Positions 27,852-37,308 of a DNA stretch of 64,000 nt are shown in pieces (within the stretch, counting starts at the first letter, position 1; each line of letters begins with the position of its first letter). A program made the translations under genes and the position numbers. The stretch comes from Bifidobacterium reuteri DSM 23975 (GTDB taxonomy: Bacteria > Actinomycetota > Actinomycetes > Actinomycetales > Bifidobacteriaceae): assembly GCF_000741695.1 (NCBI RefSeq), contig NZ_JGZK01000006.1:124001-188000 (forward strand), in the 5' to 3' direction. A model generated the notes under the pieces. That model saw nothing but the letters and a program-made list of their open reading frames with translations. It was not told the origin of the DNA and made no database searches.

Positions 27852-29147
27852 ACAGCCAATCGAGCATAAGGAAACACTGGGGGACGAAGACAGCAAATGG
27901 CTGGGTGAATACTCCCGAGTGCATATGAACGTGTTCGGTACGCCGCTGCGTGTCATGGACCATGGCCAAGGTGCACACCTGTGGGATGTGGATGGCAACG
28001 AATATCTGGACTTCCTCGGGGGCATCGCGGTCAATTCCCTCGGCTATGCACACCCCAAGTGGGTGAAGGCCGTATCCGAACAGGCCGCGAAGGTAGCCCA
28101 TATCAGCAACTATTTCGCCTCCGAGCCGCAGATCGAACTTGCCGCCAAGCTGGTGAAGCTCGCGGGCGCTCCGGAAGGCTCCAAGGTGTACTTCGGCAAT
28201 TCCGGTGCCGAGGGCAACGAGGCCGCATTGAAGCTCGCCAAACTGTACGGCCGCACGTTGCCGGGCGCCCTGCCCTCAGTGGGGGGCAAGCCGGCACGCA
28301 TCATCGCCATGACCCAGGGATTCCACGGCCGTACCATGGGCGCTCTTTCCGCGACGTGGAAGCCCGGTATCCGAAAGCAGTATGACCCGTTGGTGCCGAA
28401 TATCGAGTTCGTGCGCCCGGGTGACAAATACGCCCTGCACGACGCCTTCGCGCAGACCGGTATCGGCCATTACGGCAAGGGTCCGGTCGCCGCAGTGATC
28501 CTGGAGCTCATCCAGGGCGAGGCCGGCGTCAAGCCGCTGGGTGCCGACTATGTGCGATTCGTGCGCGAGATGTGCGACATCAATCACGCGCTGCTTATCA
28601 TCGACGAAGTGCAGACCGGCATCGGCCGCACCGGCGCATGGTTCGCCTTCCAGCGCGAGGATCTGGCCGGCGGCGTGGTTCCGGATATGGTCACCTTCGC
28701 CAAGGGTGTGGCGGGCGGTTTCCCGATGGGCGGCATGATCGCATTCGGCGCCGAACTCGCCGCGTTGTTCACGCCGGGTTCGCATGGCTCCACATTCGCC
28801 GGCAATCCTCTGGGCGCCGCGGCGGGCCTCGCCACACTCGGAGTCATTGAGGAGGATGATCTGGTTGCCAATGCCGAAGCGCGCGGCAAGCAGCTGCGCG
28901 AAGGCATCATGGCCACCGGTAATCCGCTGTACGTGTCCGTGCGGGGAGCGGGGCTTCTGGACGCCGTGGAACTCAAGCACCCGTGCGCGCACGCGGTGAT
29001 GAACTACTGCCTCGAGCACGGCTGATCGTCAACGCAGTGGCACCTGACGCGCTGCGGTTCGCCCCGCCGCTGATCGTCACCGAACAGGACGTTGACGAAG
29101 CCCTCGCCGTACTCAAGACCGTGCCCGTTGATCTGCCCAACGACTGA
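27841..29147 (+). pseudogene. argD: Acetylornithine aminotransferase with a 3' frameshift
   Basis: Pyridoxal-phosphate enzyme making N-acetylornithine, the fourth step of arginine synthesis. The PLP lysine lies in TFAKGVAGG, with the conserved IIDEVQTGIGRTG and NSGAEGNEAALK. After CLEHG the frame meets TGA at 29023-29025. Reading one base back, from 29022, gives LIVNAVAPDALRFAPPL and continues to TGA at 29145, exactly the expected ArgD C-terminus including the conserved substrate-contact arginine. One C is therefore missing near 29020-29022 (GGCTGATC instead of GGCCTGATC). As written, the product ends at 394 of about 435 residues and lacks 41 C-terminal residues. A sequencing error is possible. 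Confidence 0.85.
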
Positions 29148-29173
29148 TTGCCGAACCGTAAAGGAGCAACACC

Positions 29174-30139
29174 ATGACCCCAGAATTACGACACATGCTG
29201 CGTGATGACGATCTCGACCATGACGAGCAGAAGCAGGTGCTTGAACTCGCCATCAAGTTCCATCACGACCGTTTCTACAAGCAGCCGTTCGCAGGCCCCC
29301 AGGCTGTCGCCGTATTGTTCGACAAGCCATCCACCCGAACCCGTTCCAGCTTCTCCATCGGCGTGGCGGAGCTTGGCGGATACCCGCTCGTCATCGACAA
29401 GTCCGGTTCGCAGCTCGGCCGCGGCGAACCAGTCGCCGATACCGCACGCGTGCTCGACCGCATGGCGTACGGCGTGGTATGGCGCACCTTCGGCCAGGAC
29501 CGCGTGGAGGAAATGGCCAAGTACTCCACCCATCCCGTCATCAACGCGCTGACCGATGACTTCCACCCGTGCCAGATCCTCGCCGACTTCCAGACCATCG
29601 CCGAGCACCGCGGTGGCGTCGACAATCTGAAGAACCAGACCATCGCCTACGTGGGCGATGCGGCCAACAACATGTCCAACTCTTATCTGCTCGGTGGCGC
29701 TGTGGCGGGCATGAACGTGCGCGTCGCCGGTCCGCAGGGGTATCTGCCCCGTCCGGATATCGTCGCCGACGCCGAACGCATCGCAGCCGAGAACGGTGGT
29801 TCCATACTGGTCACCACCGATGCCCGTGAAGCTGTGAAGGATGCCGACTGCGTGTTCACCGACACGTGGGTCTCGATGGGTGAGGAAGCCGAATACGCCA
29901 TTCGTTCCAAGCCGTTCTGGGACTATCAGGTCAACGCCGAATTGATGGCGCTCGCCAAGCCGGATGCGCTCTTCCAGCATTGCCTGCCTGCATATCGTGG
30001 CAAGGAGGTCACCGCTGAGGTGATTGACGGGCCGCGATCCGTGGTTTGGGATGAAGCGGAGAACCGTCTGCATGCGCAGAAAGCGCTGATGACATGGCTG
30101 GCCGGCAAGGCCCGCGGGGACGAAAGCCTGCTGGCATGA
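29174..30139 (+). CDS. argF: Ornithine carbamoyltransferase
   Basis: Condenses ornithine and carbamoyl phosphate to citrulline in the cytoplasm. The carbamoyl-phosphate site STRTRSS is at about residue 56, with [11 protein letters not shown] in the middle and the ornithine-loop [13 protein letters not shown] near the C-terminus; TDTWVSMG is also present. The length, 321 residues, is normal. AAAGGAGCAACACC lies directly before the ATG. It starts 26 bases after the restored argD end and overlaps argR by four bases (ATGA). A biosynthetic role is supported by the operon. Confidence 0.96.
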   Translation: MTPELRHMLRDDDLDHDEQKQVLELAIKFHHDRFYKQPFAGPQAVAVLFDKPSTRTRSSFSIGVAELGGYPLVIDKSGSQLGRGEPVADTARVLDRMAYGVVWRTFGQDRVEEMAKYSTHPVINALTDDFHPCQILADFQTIAEHRGGVDNLKNQTIAYVGDAANNMSNSYLLGGAVAGMNVRVAGPQGYLPRPDIVADAERIAAENGGSILVTTDAREAVKDADCVFTDTWVSMGEEAEYAIRSKPFWDYQVNAELMALAKPDALFQHCLPAYRGKEVTAEVIDGPRSVVWDEAENRLHAQKALMTWLAGKARGDESLLA

Positions 30140-30648
30140 GCGACTCCTCTCCGTCGCTGCAGCGGCCGGCCACCCGGGCAGCCAGGCTCAGTGCCATTGA
30201 GCAGGCGTTGGCCACGCATATCGTCACCTCGCAATCGCAGCTTTCCAAAATACTGATCGATGAGGGCATCGCGGTGACGCAGGCTACGCTGAGCCGCGAT
30301 TTGGATGAGATGCATGCGGTGAAGACCCGGTTGAAGGACGGTACGGTGGCATACGCGGTCGAACGCGGTGCCGCCGCGCCGGACGGGGATGCGATGGGGG
30401 AGCGCACGGAGGCGCAGATGTCCCGTGTGCTGAGCGGTCTGGTCACCTCGGTGGCCGCCGCCCGCAACCTCATCGTGGTGCACACGCCTTCCGGTGCCGC
30501 CCAATACGTGGCGTCGGTGATCGACAAGCAGCCGATCGATGGGGTGCTGGGCACCATAGCCGGAGACGATACGGTGATGATCATCTGTTCCGATGACGCC
30601 ACTGCAGGCGATAGAGCCGACTGGCTGCTCGCCCTTGCGTCGAAATGA
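30136..30648 (+). CDS. argR: Arginine repressor ArgR
   Basis: Arginine-responsive DNA-binding protein that represses the arginine genes. An N-terminal winged helix-turn-helix (residues about 14-75, ending [13 protein letters not shown]) is followed by the C-terminal oligomerisation and arginine-binding domain with [16 protein letters not shown] and [16 protein letters not shown] 30136 overlaps the argF stop; the in-frame start upstream lies inside argF and is not needed. The product has 170 residues. Its likely targets are the paired boxes before argC and argG, which makes it self-regulating through the argC promoter. Confidence 0.95.
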   Translation: MSDSSPSLQRPATRAARLSAIEQALATHIVTSQSQLSKILIDEGIAVTQATLSRDLDEMHAVKTRLKDGTVAYAVERGAAAPDGDAMGERTEAQMSRVLSGLVTSVAAARNLIVVHTPSGAAQYVASVIDKQPIDGVLGTIAGDDTVMIICSDDATAGDRADWLLALASK

Positions 30649-30702
30649 CGTCCTCGTAAAAGGCTTTTTGCGTGCTGGGATTGTCTTTCGCCCAACACGC
30701 CG

Positions 30703-30736
30703 TGCATAAATATGCATACCTCTGTATATAATTGCA
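30703..30736 (+). promoter_or_regulatory. Paired ARG boxes and promoter of argG
   Basis: TGCATAAATATGCA (30703-30716) is a near-perfect dyad. TGTATATAATTGCA (30723-30736) starts 20 bases later and contains the -10 TATAAT at 30727-30732. Sequence and spacing match the argC sites, so ArgR should occlude this promoter. Confidence 0.75.
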
Positions 30737-30773
30737 TTCAGTTTGTTTTTTTATCGTTTAGGAAAGGGAAGCA

Positions 30774-32012
30774 ATGGCAGACAACAAGCGCATTGTTCTG
30801 GCTTATTCCGGTGGTCTCGACACCTCCGTCGCCATCTCGTATCTGAAGGAACGTACCGGCAAGGATGTCGTTGCCGTGTCCCTCGACGTCGGTCAGGGCG
30901 GTGAAAGCCTTGAGACCATCAAGCAGCGCGCGCTTGCCTGCGGTGCCGTGGAGTCCTATGTGGTGGACGCCCGTGACGAGTTCGCCAATGAGTACTGCAT
31001 GAAAGCCCTGAAGGCCAACGCCATGTATGAGGGCGTCTACCCGCTGGTCTCCGCCATCTCCCGTCCGCTGATCTCCAAGCACCTCGTGCGCGCCGCCCAC
31101 CAGTTCGGTGCTGACACCATCTCCCACGGCTGCACCGGCAAGGGCAACGACCAGGTCCGCTTCGAGGTGTCCATCGCCTCCATCGACCCCACGCTGAAGG
31201 CCATCAGCCCGATTCGCGACCTCTCCCTCACCCGTGACGTGGAGATCGCGTTCGCCAAGGAACACAAGCTGCCTATCACCCAGACCGAGAAGTCCCCGTA
31301 CTCCATCGATCAGAACGTGTGGGGCCGCGCCATCGAGACCGGCTTCCTCGAGGATCCGTGGAACGGTCCGACCAAGGACTGCTACTCCTACACCGACGAC
31401 CCGGCCTTCCCGCCTGTCGAGGATGAGGTGGTCATCGAGTTCAAGCAGGGAATCCCGGTCAAGATCGACGGCCGCGACGTCACCCCGCTGCAGGCCATCG
31501 AGGAGATGAACCGTCGCGCCGGCGCCCAGGGCATCGGCCGTATCGATCTCATCGAGGATCGTCTCGTCGGCATCAAGTCCCGTGAGCTGTACGAGGCTCC
31601 GGGTGCTGTGGCCCTCATCACCGCGCATCAGGAGCTCGAGAACTGCTGCCTCGAGCGCGAGCAGCACCGCATCAAGCGTGACATCGACAAGCGCTGGGGC
31701 GAGTTGGTCTACGATGCGCAGTGGTTCTCCCCGGCCACCCAGTCGCTTAACGCCTTCATCGAAGACACCCAGAAGTACGTCTCCGGCGAGATCCGCATGA
31801 TCCTGCACGGTGGTCGCGCAGTCGTCACCGGCCGTCGCTCCGACTCCTCGCTGTACGACTACAAGCTCGCCACCTACGATTCCGGCGACACGTTCGACCA
31901 GAAGTCCTCCAACGGCTTCATCGACATCTACGGTCTGCCGTCCCGCGTGGCCGCAGCCCGCGACGTCAAGTTCGGCAACGGCATCGAGGTGCCGTCCAAC
32001 ACCGTGGAGTAG
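30774..32012 (+). CDS. argG: Argininosuccinate synthase
   Basis: Joins citrulline and aspartate, using ATP, to form argininosuccinate. The N-terminal PP-loop [10 protein letters not shown] binds [17 protein letters not shown] and the C-terminal YDYKLATY region are family features. The length is 412 residues. The ribosome-binding site is AGGAAAGGGAAG. It has its own ARG-box promoter and ends at a strong intrinsic terminator, so argH is transcribed separately here. Confidence 0.97.
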   Translation: MADNKRIVLAYSGGLDTSVAISYLKERTGKDVVAVSLDVGQGGESLETIKQRALACGAVESYVVDARDEFANEYCMKALKANAMYEGVYPLVSAISRPLISKHLVRAAHQFGADTISHGCTGKGNDQVRFEVSIASIDPTLKAISPIRDLSLTRDVEIAFAKEHKLPITQTEKSPYSIDQNVWGRAIETGFLEDPWNGPTKDCYSYTDDPAFPPVEDEVVIEFKQGIPVKIDGRDVTPLQAIEEMNRRAGAQGIGRIDLIEDRLVGIKSRELYEAPGAVALITAHQELENCCLEREQHRIKRDIDKRWGELVYDAQWFSPATQSLNAFIEDTQKYVSGEIRMILHGGRAVVTGRRSDSSLYDYKLATYDSGDTFDQKSSNGFIDIYGLPSRVAAARDVKFGNGIEVPSNTVE

Positions 32013-32072
32013 GTTCCGACTCAATCCGATTCCAAGTCGATGCGGCAATCTGCATGCCGCAACGCCATATTG

Positions 32073-32104
32073 AACTCCCCTCAGCAATGAGGGGAGTTTT
32101 TGTT
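32073..32104 (+). terminator. Intrinsic terminator of argG
   Basis: AACTCCCCTC (32073-32082) pairs with GAGGGGAGTT (32089-32098) over a six-base loop, followed by a T-run through 32104. Confidence 0.93.
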
Positions 32105-32174
32105 ATGCGCGTGTGGCCTTTCCTCGTAAGCGAGTTCAAGTGTGTCGCGTGCGAAGTTCGTTGATTATATCGTT

Positions 32175-32247
32175 GGCTCCCCTTGTCAGGGGAGCGCCCG
32201 CGAAGCGGGAATGAGGGGTAGTTGAATTCGCCAGCGAATTTCTGATG
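32175..32247. repeat. Family A palindromic repeat, copy 3
   Basis: GGCTCCCCT-TGTC-AGGGGAGC, then CCCGC (32197-32201), GAA, GCGGG (32205-32209), then ATGAGGGGTAG and a third dyad GAATTCG-CCAG-CGAATT. The loop of the third dyad changes (TCAA to CCAG) while the arms stay complementary. It sits between the argG terminator and the GntR gene. Confidence 0.8.
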
Positions 32248-32357
32248 CAGATTCTCGGTAAAAATAGCCTCCGGGGCGCGTGATATGACAGAAATACGCA
32301 AAACTGTTATAGAAGATATAGAACAAATAGTATGATTGGTGTGGGAAAGGAGAGGCT

Positions 32358-32765
32358 GTGATTATCGAGGTCGACCAGCGAAGCGACGTACCGATCTATG
32401 AGCAACTGCATCGCCAAATCATCGCTGCAATAGCCAACGATGAACTTGTCCTGGGCGACCAGCTGCCTTCGGTCCGTTCGCTGGCTGTAGATCTGGGTAT
32501 CAACCTGCACACGGTGAACAAGGCCTATGCATTGCTGAGGGATGAGGGCTACATCGTGATGCGACGCGGGTCGGGCGCGCTTGTCGCCGATCGGCGTGAT
32601 GGCTCAGGCGAGGTGAACCTGATGGCTGAAATGCAAGACAAGCAGATGAACGATGACTTGTATCGTCTGGCTTTGGCCTATAAGGCCCGTGGCGGAGCCG
32701 CGGCGGGGTTCCTTGATGCCGCAGAGCGTCAGTGCGGGCGCGCATATCGGAAATGCAACAGTTGA
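32358..32765 (+). CDS. GntR family (YtrA-type) transcriptional regulator
   Basis: DNA-binding regulator. The winged helix-turn-helix (residues about 1-75) shows the GntR signature LPSVRSLAVDLGINLHTVNKAYALLRDEGYIVMRRGSGALV. The short C-terminal region of about 60 residues is typical of the YtrA subfamily, which usually controls adjacent transporter or membrane genes. The length is 135 residues. The next gene starts 13 bases after its stop, so the two form an operon. A partial dyad (TGTTATA...TATAGAACA, about 32305-32325) upstream may be its own operator. The effector is unknown. Confidence 0.9.
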   Translation: MIIEVDQRSDVPIYEQLHRQIIAAIANDELVLGDQLPSVRSLAVDLGINLHTVNKAYALLRDEGYIVMRRGSGALVADRRDGSGEVNLMAEMQDKQMNDDLYRLALAYKARGGAAAGFLDAAERQCGRAYRKCNS

Positions 32766-32778
32766 AAGGAGTGTTGTG

Positions 32779-33948
32779 ATGGATAACATCAATACGATGA
32801 CTGTGGCGACGAACATCATGCTGGGGCTGTTCTTTCTGTTGCTGGTATTGATGACCGCCAGTGTTTCGATGGTGCCATGGATCGCCGACCGGCATGCGGT
32901 GTTCGGAGTCAGTGTGCCGTTGTCCGCCCATACGGACAGACGCATTCGTGGATATAAAGCGATGTACGCGTGCAATATAGTGAGTTGTGGCATTATTGCC
33001 CTGCTTATCGATGCGATGATTTGGCGTAATTTCGGCATGGCCGGTGCGCTCTGGGCGTTGTTCATCAGTTCGCTGGTGATTGCGGCAATGGGGTTTATCG
33101 CGCAGCAGAGGTATCGGCGTCTTACGCTCGAGCTCAAGAAGGAGCGCGGCTGGACCGCGACCGGCGAGCGTCATGCCGTGTTGGTGGGGGAGCGGGACAA
33201 TCCACAGCCGTTGGGTCTTGCGTGGGAGCTCTTGCATGTCGTGGCGATTGCCGTCACGATAGCGGTTGGTGTGCTTGGCTATGACCATATGCCGGAACGG
33301 GTGGCGATGCATGCGAATGCTGCCGGGCAGATCGATGGCTGGGTGGACAAGGGCCCGATGCTGATTTGGTATCCGGTGATCGTGCAGGTGCTGCTGGCTG
33401 TGGTCATGACGGCCGGTCACGCTGCGATTATCTATGCCAAGCATCCCATCGACCCGGACCATCCTGCCACCACAGGGTATGCCTATGGCGTGTTCTCCCG
33501 CGTGTGGAGCATCTACATGCTGGTCATCGGACTGCTGACTGCCGGTGGCGTCGGTCTGGGCATACAGCTGTCCAACATAGGGGTGATCACGCTGGGGACG
33601 TTTGGCGTATTCGCCATGTTCATCGCCGTGGTGGCCCTGTTGGGCGCACTGGTGATAGGCCTGTATTACGGGCAGAACGGATCCCATGAATATGCGGAGC
33701 GCCGTTCGGTGACTATGGGCCGTGGCGGCGAGGATGCTGCAACCGATGGTGATGAGCCGATGCCATATGATGACGACCGACATTGGGTGGCAGGCGTGTT
33801 CTACGTCAATCATGACGATCCTGCCGTCATGGTGCCCAAGCGTTTCGGCGTCGGATGGACGGTCAACTTCGCCCGCCCGTCGGTGATCATCGTGTCTGTG
33901 GTCCTCATTGTGGTTTGCATCGGTTCGCTGGTGGTCGCGGTGATGTAG
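32779..33948 (+). CDS. DUF1648/DUF5808 membrane protein
   Basis: Predicted membrane protein of 389 residues with about six to seven hydrophobic helices. The central part has the DUF1648 pattern YDHMPERVAMHANAAGQIDG. Near the C-terminus HWVAGVFYVNHDDPAVMVPK followed by RFGVGWTVNFARP matches the DUF5808 pattern. Family members occur with GntR regulators and are related to SdpI-like immunity or signalling proteins. ATG 32779 is chosen because AAAGGAG lies eight bases upstream, 13 bases after the regulator gene. Function is unknown; membrane-stress or peptide immunity roles are possible. Confidence 0.85.
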   Translation: MDNINTMTVATNIMLGLFFLLLVLMTASVSMVPWIADRHAVFGVSVPLSAHTDRRIRGYKAMYACNIVSCGIIALLIDAMIWRNFGMAGALWALFISSLVIAAMGFIAQQRYRRLTLELKKERGWTATGERHAVLVGERDNPQPLGLAWELLHVVAIAVTIAVGVLGYDHMPERVAMHANAAGQIDGWVDKGPMLIWYPVIVQVLLAVVMTAGHAAIIYAKHPIDPDHPATTGYAYGVFSRVWSIYMLVIGLLTAGGVGLGIQLSNIGVITLGTFGVFAMFIAVVALLGALVIGLYYGQNGSHEYAERRSVTMGRGGEDAATDGDEPMPYDDDRHWVAGVFYVNHDDPAVMVPKRFGVGWTVNFARPSVIIVSVVLIVVCIGSLVVAVM

Positions 33949-33964
33949 GCAAGAGATATCTTGA

Positions 33965-34105
33965 AGGGGTCATTGTCTGCTCAACGTTGGTAAGGGAACT
34001 GGTCGTGTTACCGATACATGGCAATTCGCATCCGCTTGGGAACAGCGTAAGTATGAATTGCTGCAGAACATCAAGAAATCCTTGCTTGACGAGATGATTG
34101 TGTGA
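33965..34105 (+). pseudogene. Fragment resembling the C-terminus of a type I specificity subunit (HsdS)
   Basis: No start codon or upstream domain is present. The last residues before TGA 34103-34105 read AWEQRKYELLQNIKKSLLDE. This resembles HsdS C-terminal helices, which often contain WEQRK and end with a KKSLL-type helix. The hsdR remnant 1.4 kb downstream supports the reading. With only about 45 residues, the assignment is tentative. Confidence 0.4.
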
Positions 34106-34116
34106 GGGAGGCGGTA

Positions 34117-34374
34117 ATGACCACGTTGGAACGGGAGCTGCTCATTTATTACGACCGTGAGATTGTCCAGCGTATATGCAGCAAATACGGTTTTTCTCCT
34201 ATGAAGGCGCTGGAATCCTTCATTCGTTCGTAGACGTACGCCATGCTGCGCGATCCGGAATTGGCGATGACCGAGTTTTCTCCTGCGGGCATCTTCGACA
34301 TGTGGGAGGTAGAACAGATCACCGGTGATCCTAGGGATTCACTGTATTTGAGGAGGGATGAGGTTGACGCGTGA
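34117..34374 (+). pseudogene. Small toxin-antitoxin-like gene with an internal amber codon
   Basis: ATG 34117, with GGGAGG just upstream, opens a frame (MTTLERELLIYYDREIVQRI) that meets TAG at 34231-34233, after 38 codons. The same frame then continues as coherent sequence (MLRDPELAMTEFSPAGIFDM) to TGA at 34372. Restored, it would be about 85 residues. The following gene, also broken, overlaps its end. Small two-gene units of this shape accompany DUF3791/DUF3990 loci, but I cannot assign this gene to a family with confidence. Confidence 0.55.
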
Positions 34375-34572
34375 AATGAGCTTCTTCATCTACCTACTGG
34401 AGCAATATGCCGGCGACAAGGCCGTTCTGCCTCCGATGTACTGCGTGAATGGGACGAGCACGGCGTCACGCAGGAGATCTACGACATGTACGAGATGTAC
34501 CATCAGGAAAGCATCTGCAATGCCTACGAGGATATCGATCATCTCGTAGCTACCGGCGAACACAAATGGTGA
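34358..34572 (+). pseudogene. DUF3791-like gene with a frameshift
   Basis: The frame begins at ATG 34358 (or 34376) with MSFFIYLLEQYAGDK and shifts near 34418. One base appears missing. In the next frame the sequence continues GRSASDVLREWDEHGVTQEI and then YDMYEMYHQESICNAYEDID to TGA at 34570. The pattern of hydrophobic start, V-L-x-x-W/F, aromatic helix and IEDID-like end resembles the DUF3791 family, which is often paired with a DUF3990 protein in toxin-antitoxin-like loci. With the lesion, a full product would not be made. Confidence 0.55.
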
Positions 34573-34698
34573 GGAAGTTGCATGATGAGCAGATAAATGA
34601 GCAGATAAACGCATCTGATGATGTTATTGTCAGTAACACTGACAATAACGCTGACAATACTGGCCGCTTCAAAGCTCAGAAGCACAGGGAGGGTGGAA

Positions 34699-34977
34699 TC
34701 ATGACTCGTAAAAGTCCTCGGTGCTGTACTCCTTCCATTTGAGATACATCTCGCGATAGTTCTTTTTGATGAATTTTTGGATGATGCCGACTTCTTTGGC
34801 TGTGAGTCGTCCCTGTCGTTCTAATGTCGTATCGCCATTTGGTTTGACAAAGAACTTCGCTGAGCCGGTTTCAGTCAATTTGGTATCACTGGCATGGACA
34901 TGCATGCATTCAATCACGCAGAAGGAAGTGAAGTAGAGGTAATAGCCGGCAACCATGAATTGGAAGTATTTAGGCAT
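34699..34977 (-). CDS. DUF4160 family protein
   Basis: Small protein of unknown function. The start MPKYFQFMVAGYYLYFTS at 34977 overlaps the end of the upstream gene by eight bases. The pattern MPK-aromatic, ...HVHASD, ...AKFFVKPNGD, ...GRLTAKEVGIIQKFIKKNY matches DUF4160, whose members often pair with DUF2442 proteins in toxin-antitoxin-like or stress-linked loci. The length is 92 residues. It is the last gene of a tightly overlapping three-gene minus-strand unit, which appears intact although everything around it is decayed. Confidence 0.75.
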   Translation of the reverse strand: MPKYFQFMVAGYYLYFTSFCVIECMHVHASDTKLTETGSAKFFVKPNGDTTLERQGRLTAKEVGIIQKFIKKNYREMYLKWKEYSTEDFYES

Positions 34978-35197
34978 GATCCAAGAACTCCTTATTGGCA
35001 CGGTAGTACTCTTGGACAATGCCGATCTCCATATCGTCCATGCTGGTTTCGAGCAGGCTGCCGTCGCTATTGAGCACGGCTGCTGATGTGGGAACGTTAA
35101 GGTTCAATACTCTTACATGGCCGTTATCGACAGGAGTGAATGCGTAGCCATTGATGATCATTCCAGCCGAATCGGCTATTGCCCTGATGTCAGTCAT
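34970..35197 (-). CDS. Small conserved protein of the DUF4160 cassette, 75 aa
   Basis: Function unknown. It starts MTDIRAIADSAGMIINGYAF and has a short beta-rich N-terminal half, then an acidic helix (SMDDMEIGIVQEYYRANKEF). It overlaps its upstream neighbour by eight bases and the DUF4160 gene by eight bases, so the three genes are translationally coupled. No catalytic motif is visible. Its position between the two partners suggests that it works with them, possibly as an antitoxin-like or adaptor protein. That is inference. Confidence 0.7.
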   Translation of the reverse strand: MTDIRAIADSAGMIINGYAFTPVDNGHVRVLNLNVPTSAAVLNSDGSLLETSMDDMEIGIVQEYYRANKEFLDHA

Positions 35198-35477
35198 GAG
35201 CGATTTTCACTTTCTTTATGGGTTGCATGAACGAATTGGCATTGATGTACAAGTCGTTGAGTATCGGCTCCAGATCGATGTATTCCTCTTCTGGAACAGT
35301 GTTTTGCTTGTATTGGGCGTCTACCACGAGATAGCCGTTATCCCACTGTTTGACATCAGTGTATCGTTCTAAGGAGTATGGGGCTCGGAACCGTATACGC
35401 AGTTTGCCGTATTGAAACACGGTGAATCCATTCTCCGCGCTTAGGTATGCGGTGTCATTCGGCGTTGTGATCGTCAC
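35190..35477 (-). CDS. First protein of the DUF4160 cassette, 95 aa
   Basis: Function unknown. The start is GTG 35477, with AAGGAG nine bases upstream. The sequence is beta-rich (NGFTVFQYGKLRIRFRAPY, then DNGYLVVDAQYK) with an acidic EEEYIDLEPIL and a short C-terminal MQPIKKVKI. It heads a three-gene minus-strand cassette (35477 to 34699) in which successive genes overlap by eight bases. I recall similar small proteins next to DUF4160 genes but cannot name the family with certainty. Confidence 0.7.
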   Translation of the reverse strand: MTITTPNDTAYLSAENGFTVFQYGKLRIRFRAPYSLERYTDVKQWDNGYLVVDAQYKQNTVPEEEYIDLEPILNDLYINANSFMQPIKKVKIAHD

Positions 35478-35538
35478 GGTTCGCTGCTCCTTCCTTGATA
35501 TGGCATCCTTGGCGTGTCAATGCACGTAATGCAATGTT

Positions 35539-37308
35539 GTGCTGATAGCCATTATAGATTGTGATGAAACTCCGGGCTTGTGCCTGAAGGTGCTTCGCAG
35601 CTACCAGTACATCGCCGCCAATGCCATCTCCGACCGGGTACGCAAATGCGATTGGGAACAACGGCCGGCCTTGCCCGGTCGCCCCGGTGGATACGTATGG
35701 CATACCACCGGTTCCGGGAAGACCATGACCAGTTTCAAATCGGCACAGCTCATCGCCGATTCCAAGAATGCCGACAAGGTCGTGTTCCTTATGGATCGCA
35801 TTGAACTGGGGACACAATCACTGAAGGAATACCGCAGTTTTGCGGACAATGAGGATGATGTGCAGGGCACCGAGAACACCGGCGTGCTGCGACATCGTCT
35901 TGCCAGCGCGGATCCAAAGGACACGCTTATCGTCACCTCAATCCAGAAAATGAGCAACATCAAGCTTGGCGAAGGCGGCGTTACCCAAGCCGAATTGGAC
36001 AATATGGCAAGCAAGCGCATCGTCTTCATCGCTGATGAATGTCATCGCTCCACCTTTGGCGACATGCTGCAGGACATCCGGCGATCCTTCCCGAACGCTC
36101 TGTACTTCGGATTTACCGGCTTCGACTCGAAATGGGTGAACACGCTGTATCTCGATAAGGTAATTGAAAACGAAAGCAAAAGCATTATTCAGGCGTTCAG
36201 CCGCACCAATCGACTCTTCGGACCGGACAAGCCCTTTGGAATGATTCGTTACTATCGCAAGCCCCATACCATGCGCGACAACATCGCGCGTGCGGTCAGG
36301 CTTTATTCCGGTGACCGGCCACTCGACCTGTTCGTACAAAAACTGCCACAGAACGTGGCCTCCATGAATGCGCGTTACCGGGAGATTCTAAGCGTGTTCA
36401 ACGATTCAGGGCAATCGGACCTGCGGCAGCTGCCCGAGTCGGTGGAATCCAAGCGCAAGTTCGCCAAGGAATTTGTGGAGCTCAATCAATTCCTGGAAGC
36501 GGCGAAAGTACAAGGATTCGACGGGAACAAAGAATCATTCGAGTTCACGGATGAGAATGGCGACTCAGTGAACGTGCGCCCGGAGCTTGACCAACGCACA
36601 TATCTGATACTGGCGCAACGATACAAGGAGCTCTTCGGTGACAAGTCGGAAGGAGACAACGCGCCGGGTGACGGCAAGGATGACGACGAAGCTCCGTATG
36701 AGCTGGACGGGTATCTGACCGCCATCGATACCGGGCTGATAGACACGGATTACATGAATGCCAACTTCACCAAATGGCTCAAAGCGTTGCGCGAAGAAAG
36801 CGCTGAATTGACCAAGGTGACGACGGAATTGCACCGCTCGTTCGCGACGCTCTCGGCCGATGAACAACGACTCGCGGAACTGTTCTTGCGTGACGTGGAA
36901 CGTGGTGATGTGACCGTCGAGGACGGCATGACATTGCGTGGCTACATCACCCGTTATGCGCGGCGTGAGAAGGACGGACAGATAGACAAGCTCGTGGGCT
37001 ACTTCGGAGTGCGGCGCTCTCTCGTAGAGGAGTTCATAGGCCAGTTCATCACTGAGGCGAACATCAACGAATTCGGACGGCTTGATGCCTTGTATGACTC
37101 CATCGACAAAAAGTTATCGAAATCCACGCTAGAAGTATGGATGGGTGTGATTATTTCACAGCCCAAAGCGAATCGGACAGTGCGAAACCTGCTGAGGCGT
37201 TTCGTGTTGGGAGGTGGATTCGATGTCGATGAAACGCTTGAAAAGATGCGAATTGCGAAAGGCGAGGAGGAATCGGACGATACGCCGCGTGATGTAGCCC
37301 AACGCTGA
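35539..37308 (+). pseudogene. hsdR: Type I restriction endonuclease HsdR, truncated and internally deleted
   Basis: HsdR is the ATP-dependent translocase and nuclease of type I restriction systems. The frame enters mid-gene at VLRSYQYIAANAI (about 35588), so the N-terminal nuclease domain is missing. Walker A, HTTGSGKT, and the DECH-type box FIADECHRST are present. Motif III, LYFGFTG (about 36120), then runs directly into FDSKWVNTLYLDK, which is motif V. The whole stretch between, normally more than 100 residues, is lost in frame. The C-terminal helical part continues intact to 37308. The remaining frame encodes 589 residues. No hsdM and only a possible hsdS tail are nearby, so the system is dead. 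Confidence 0.85.
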
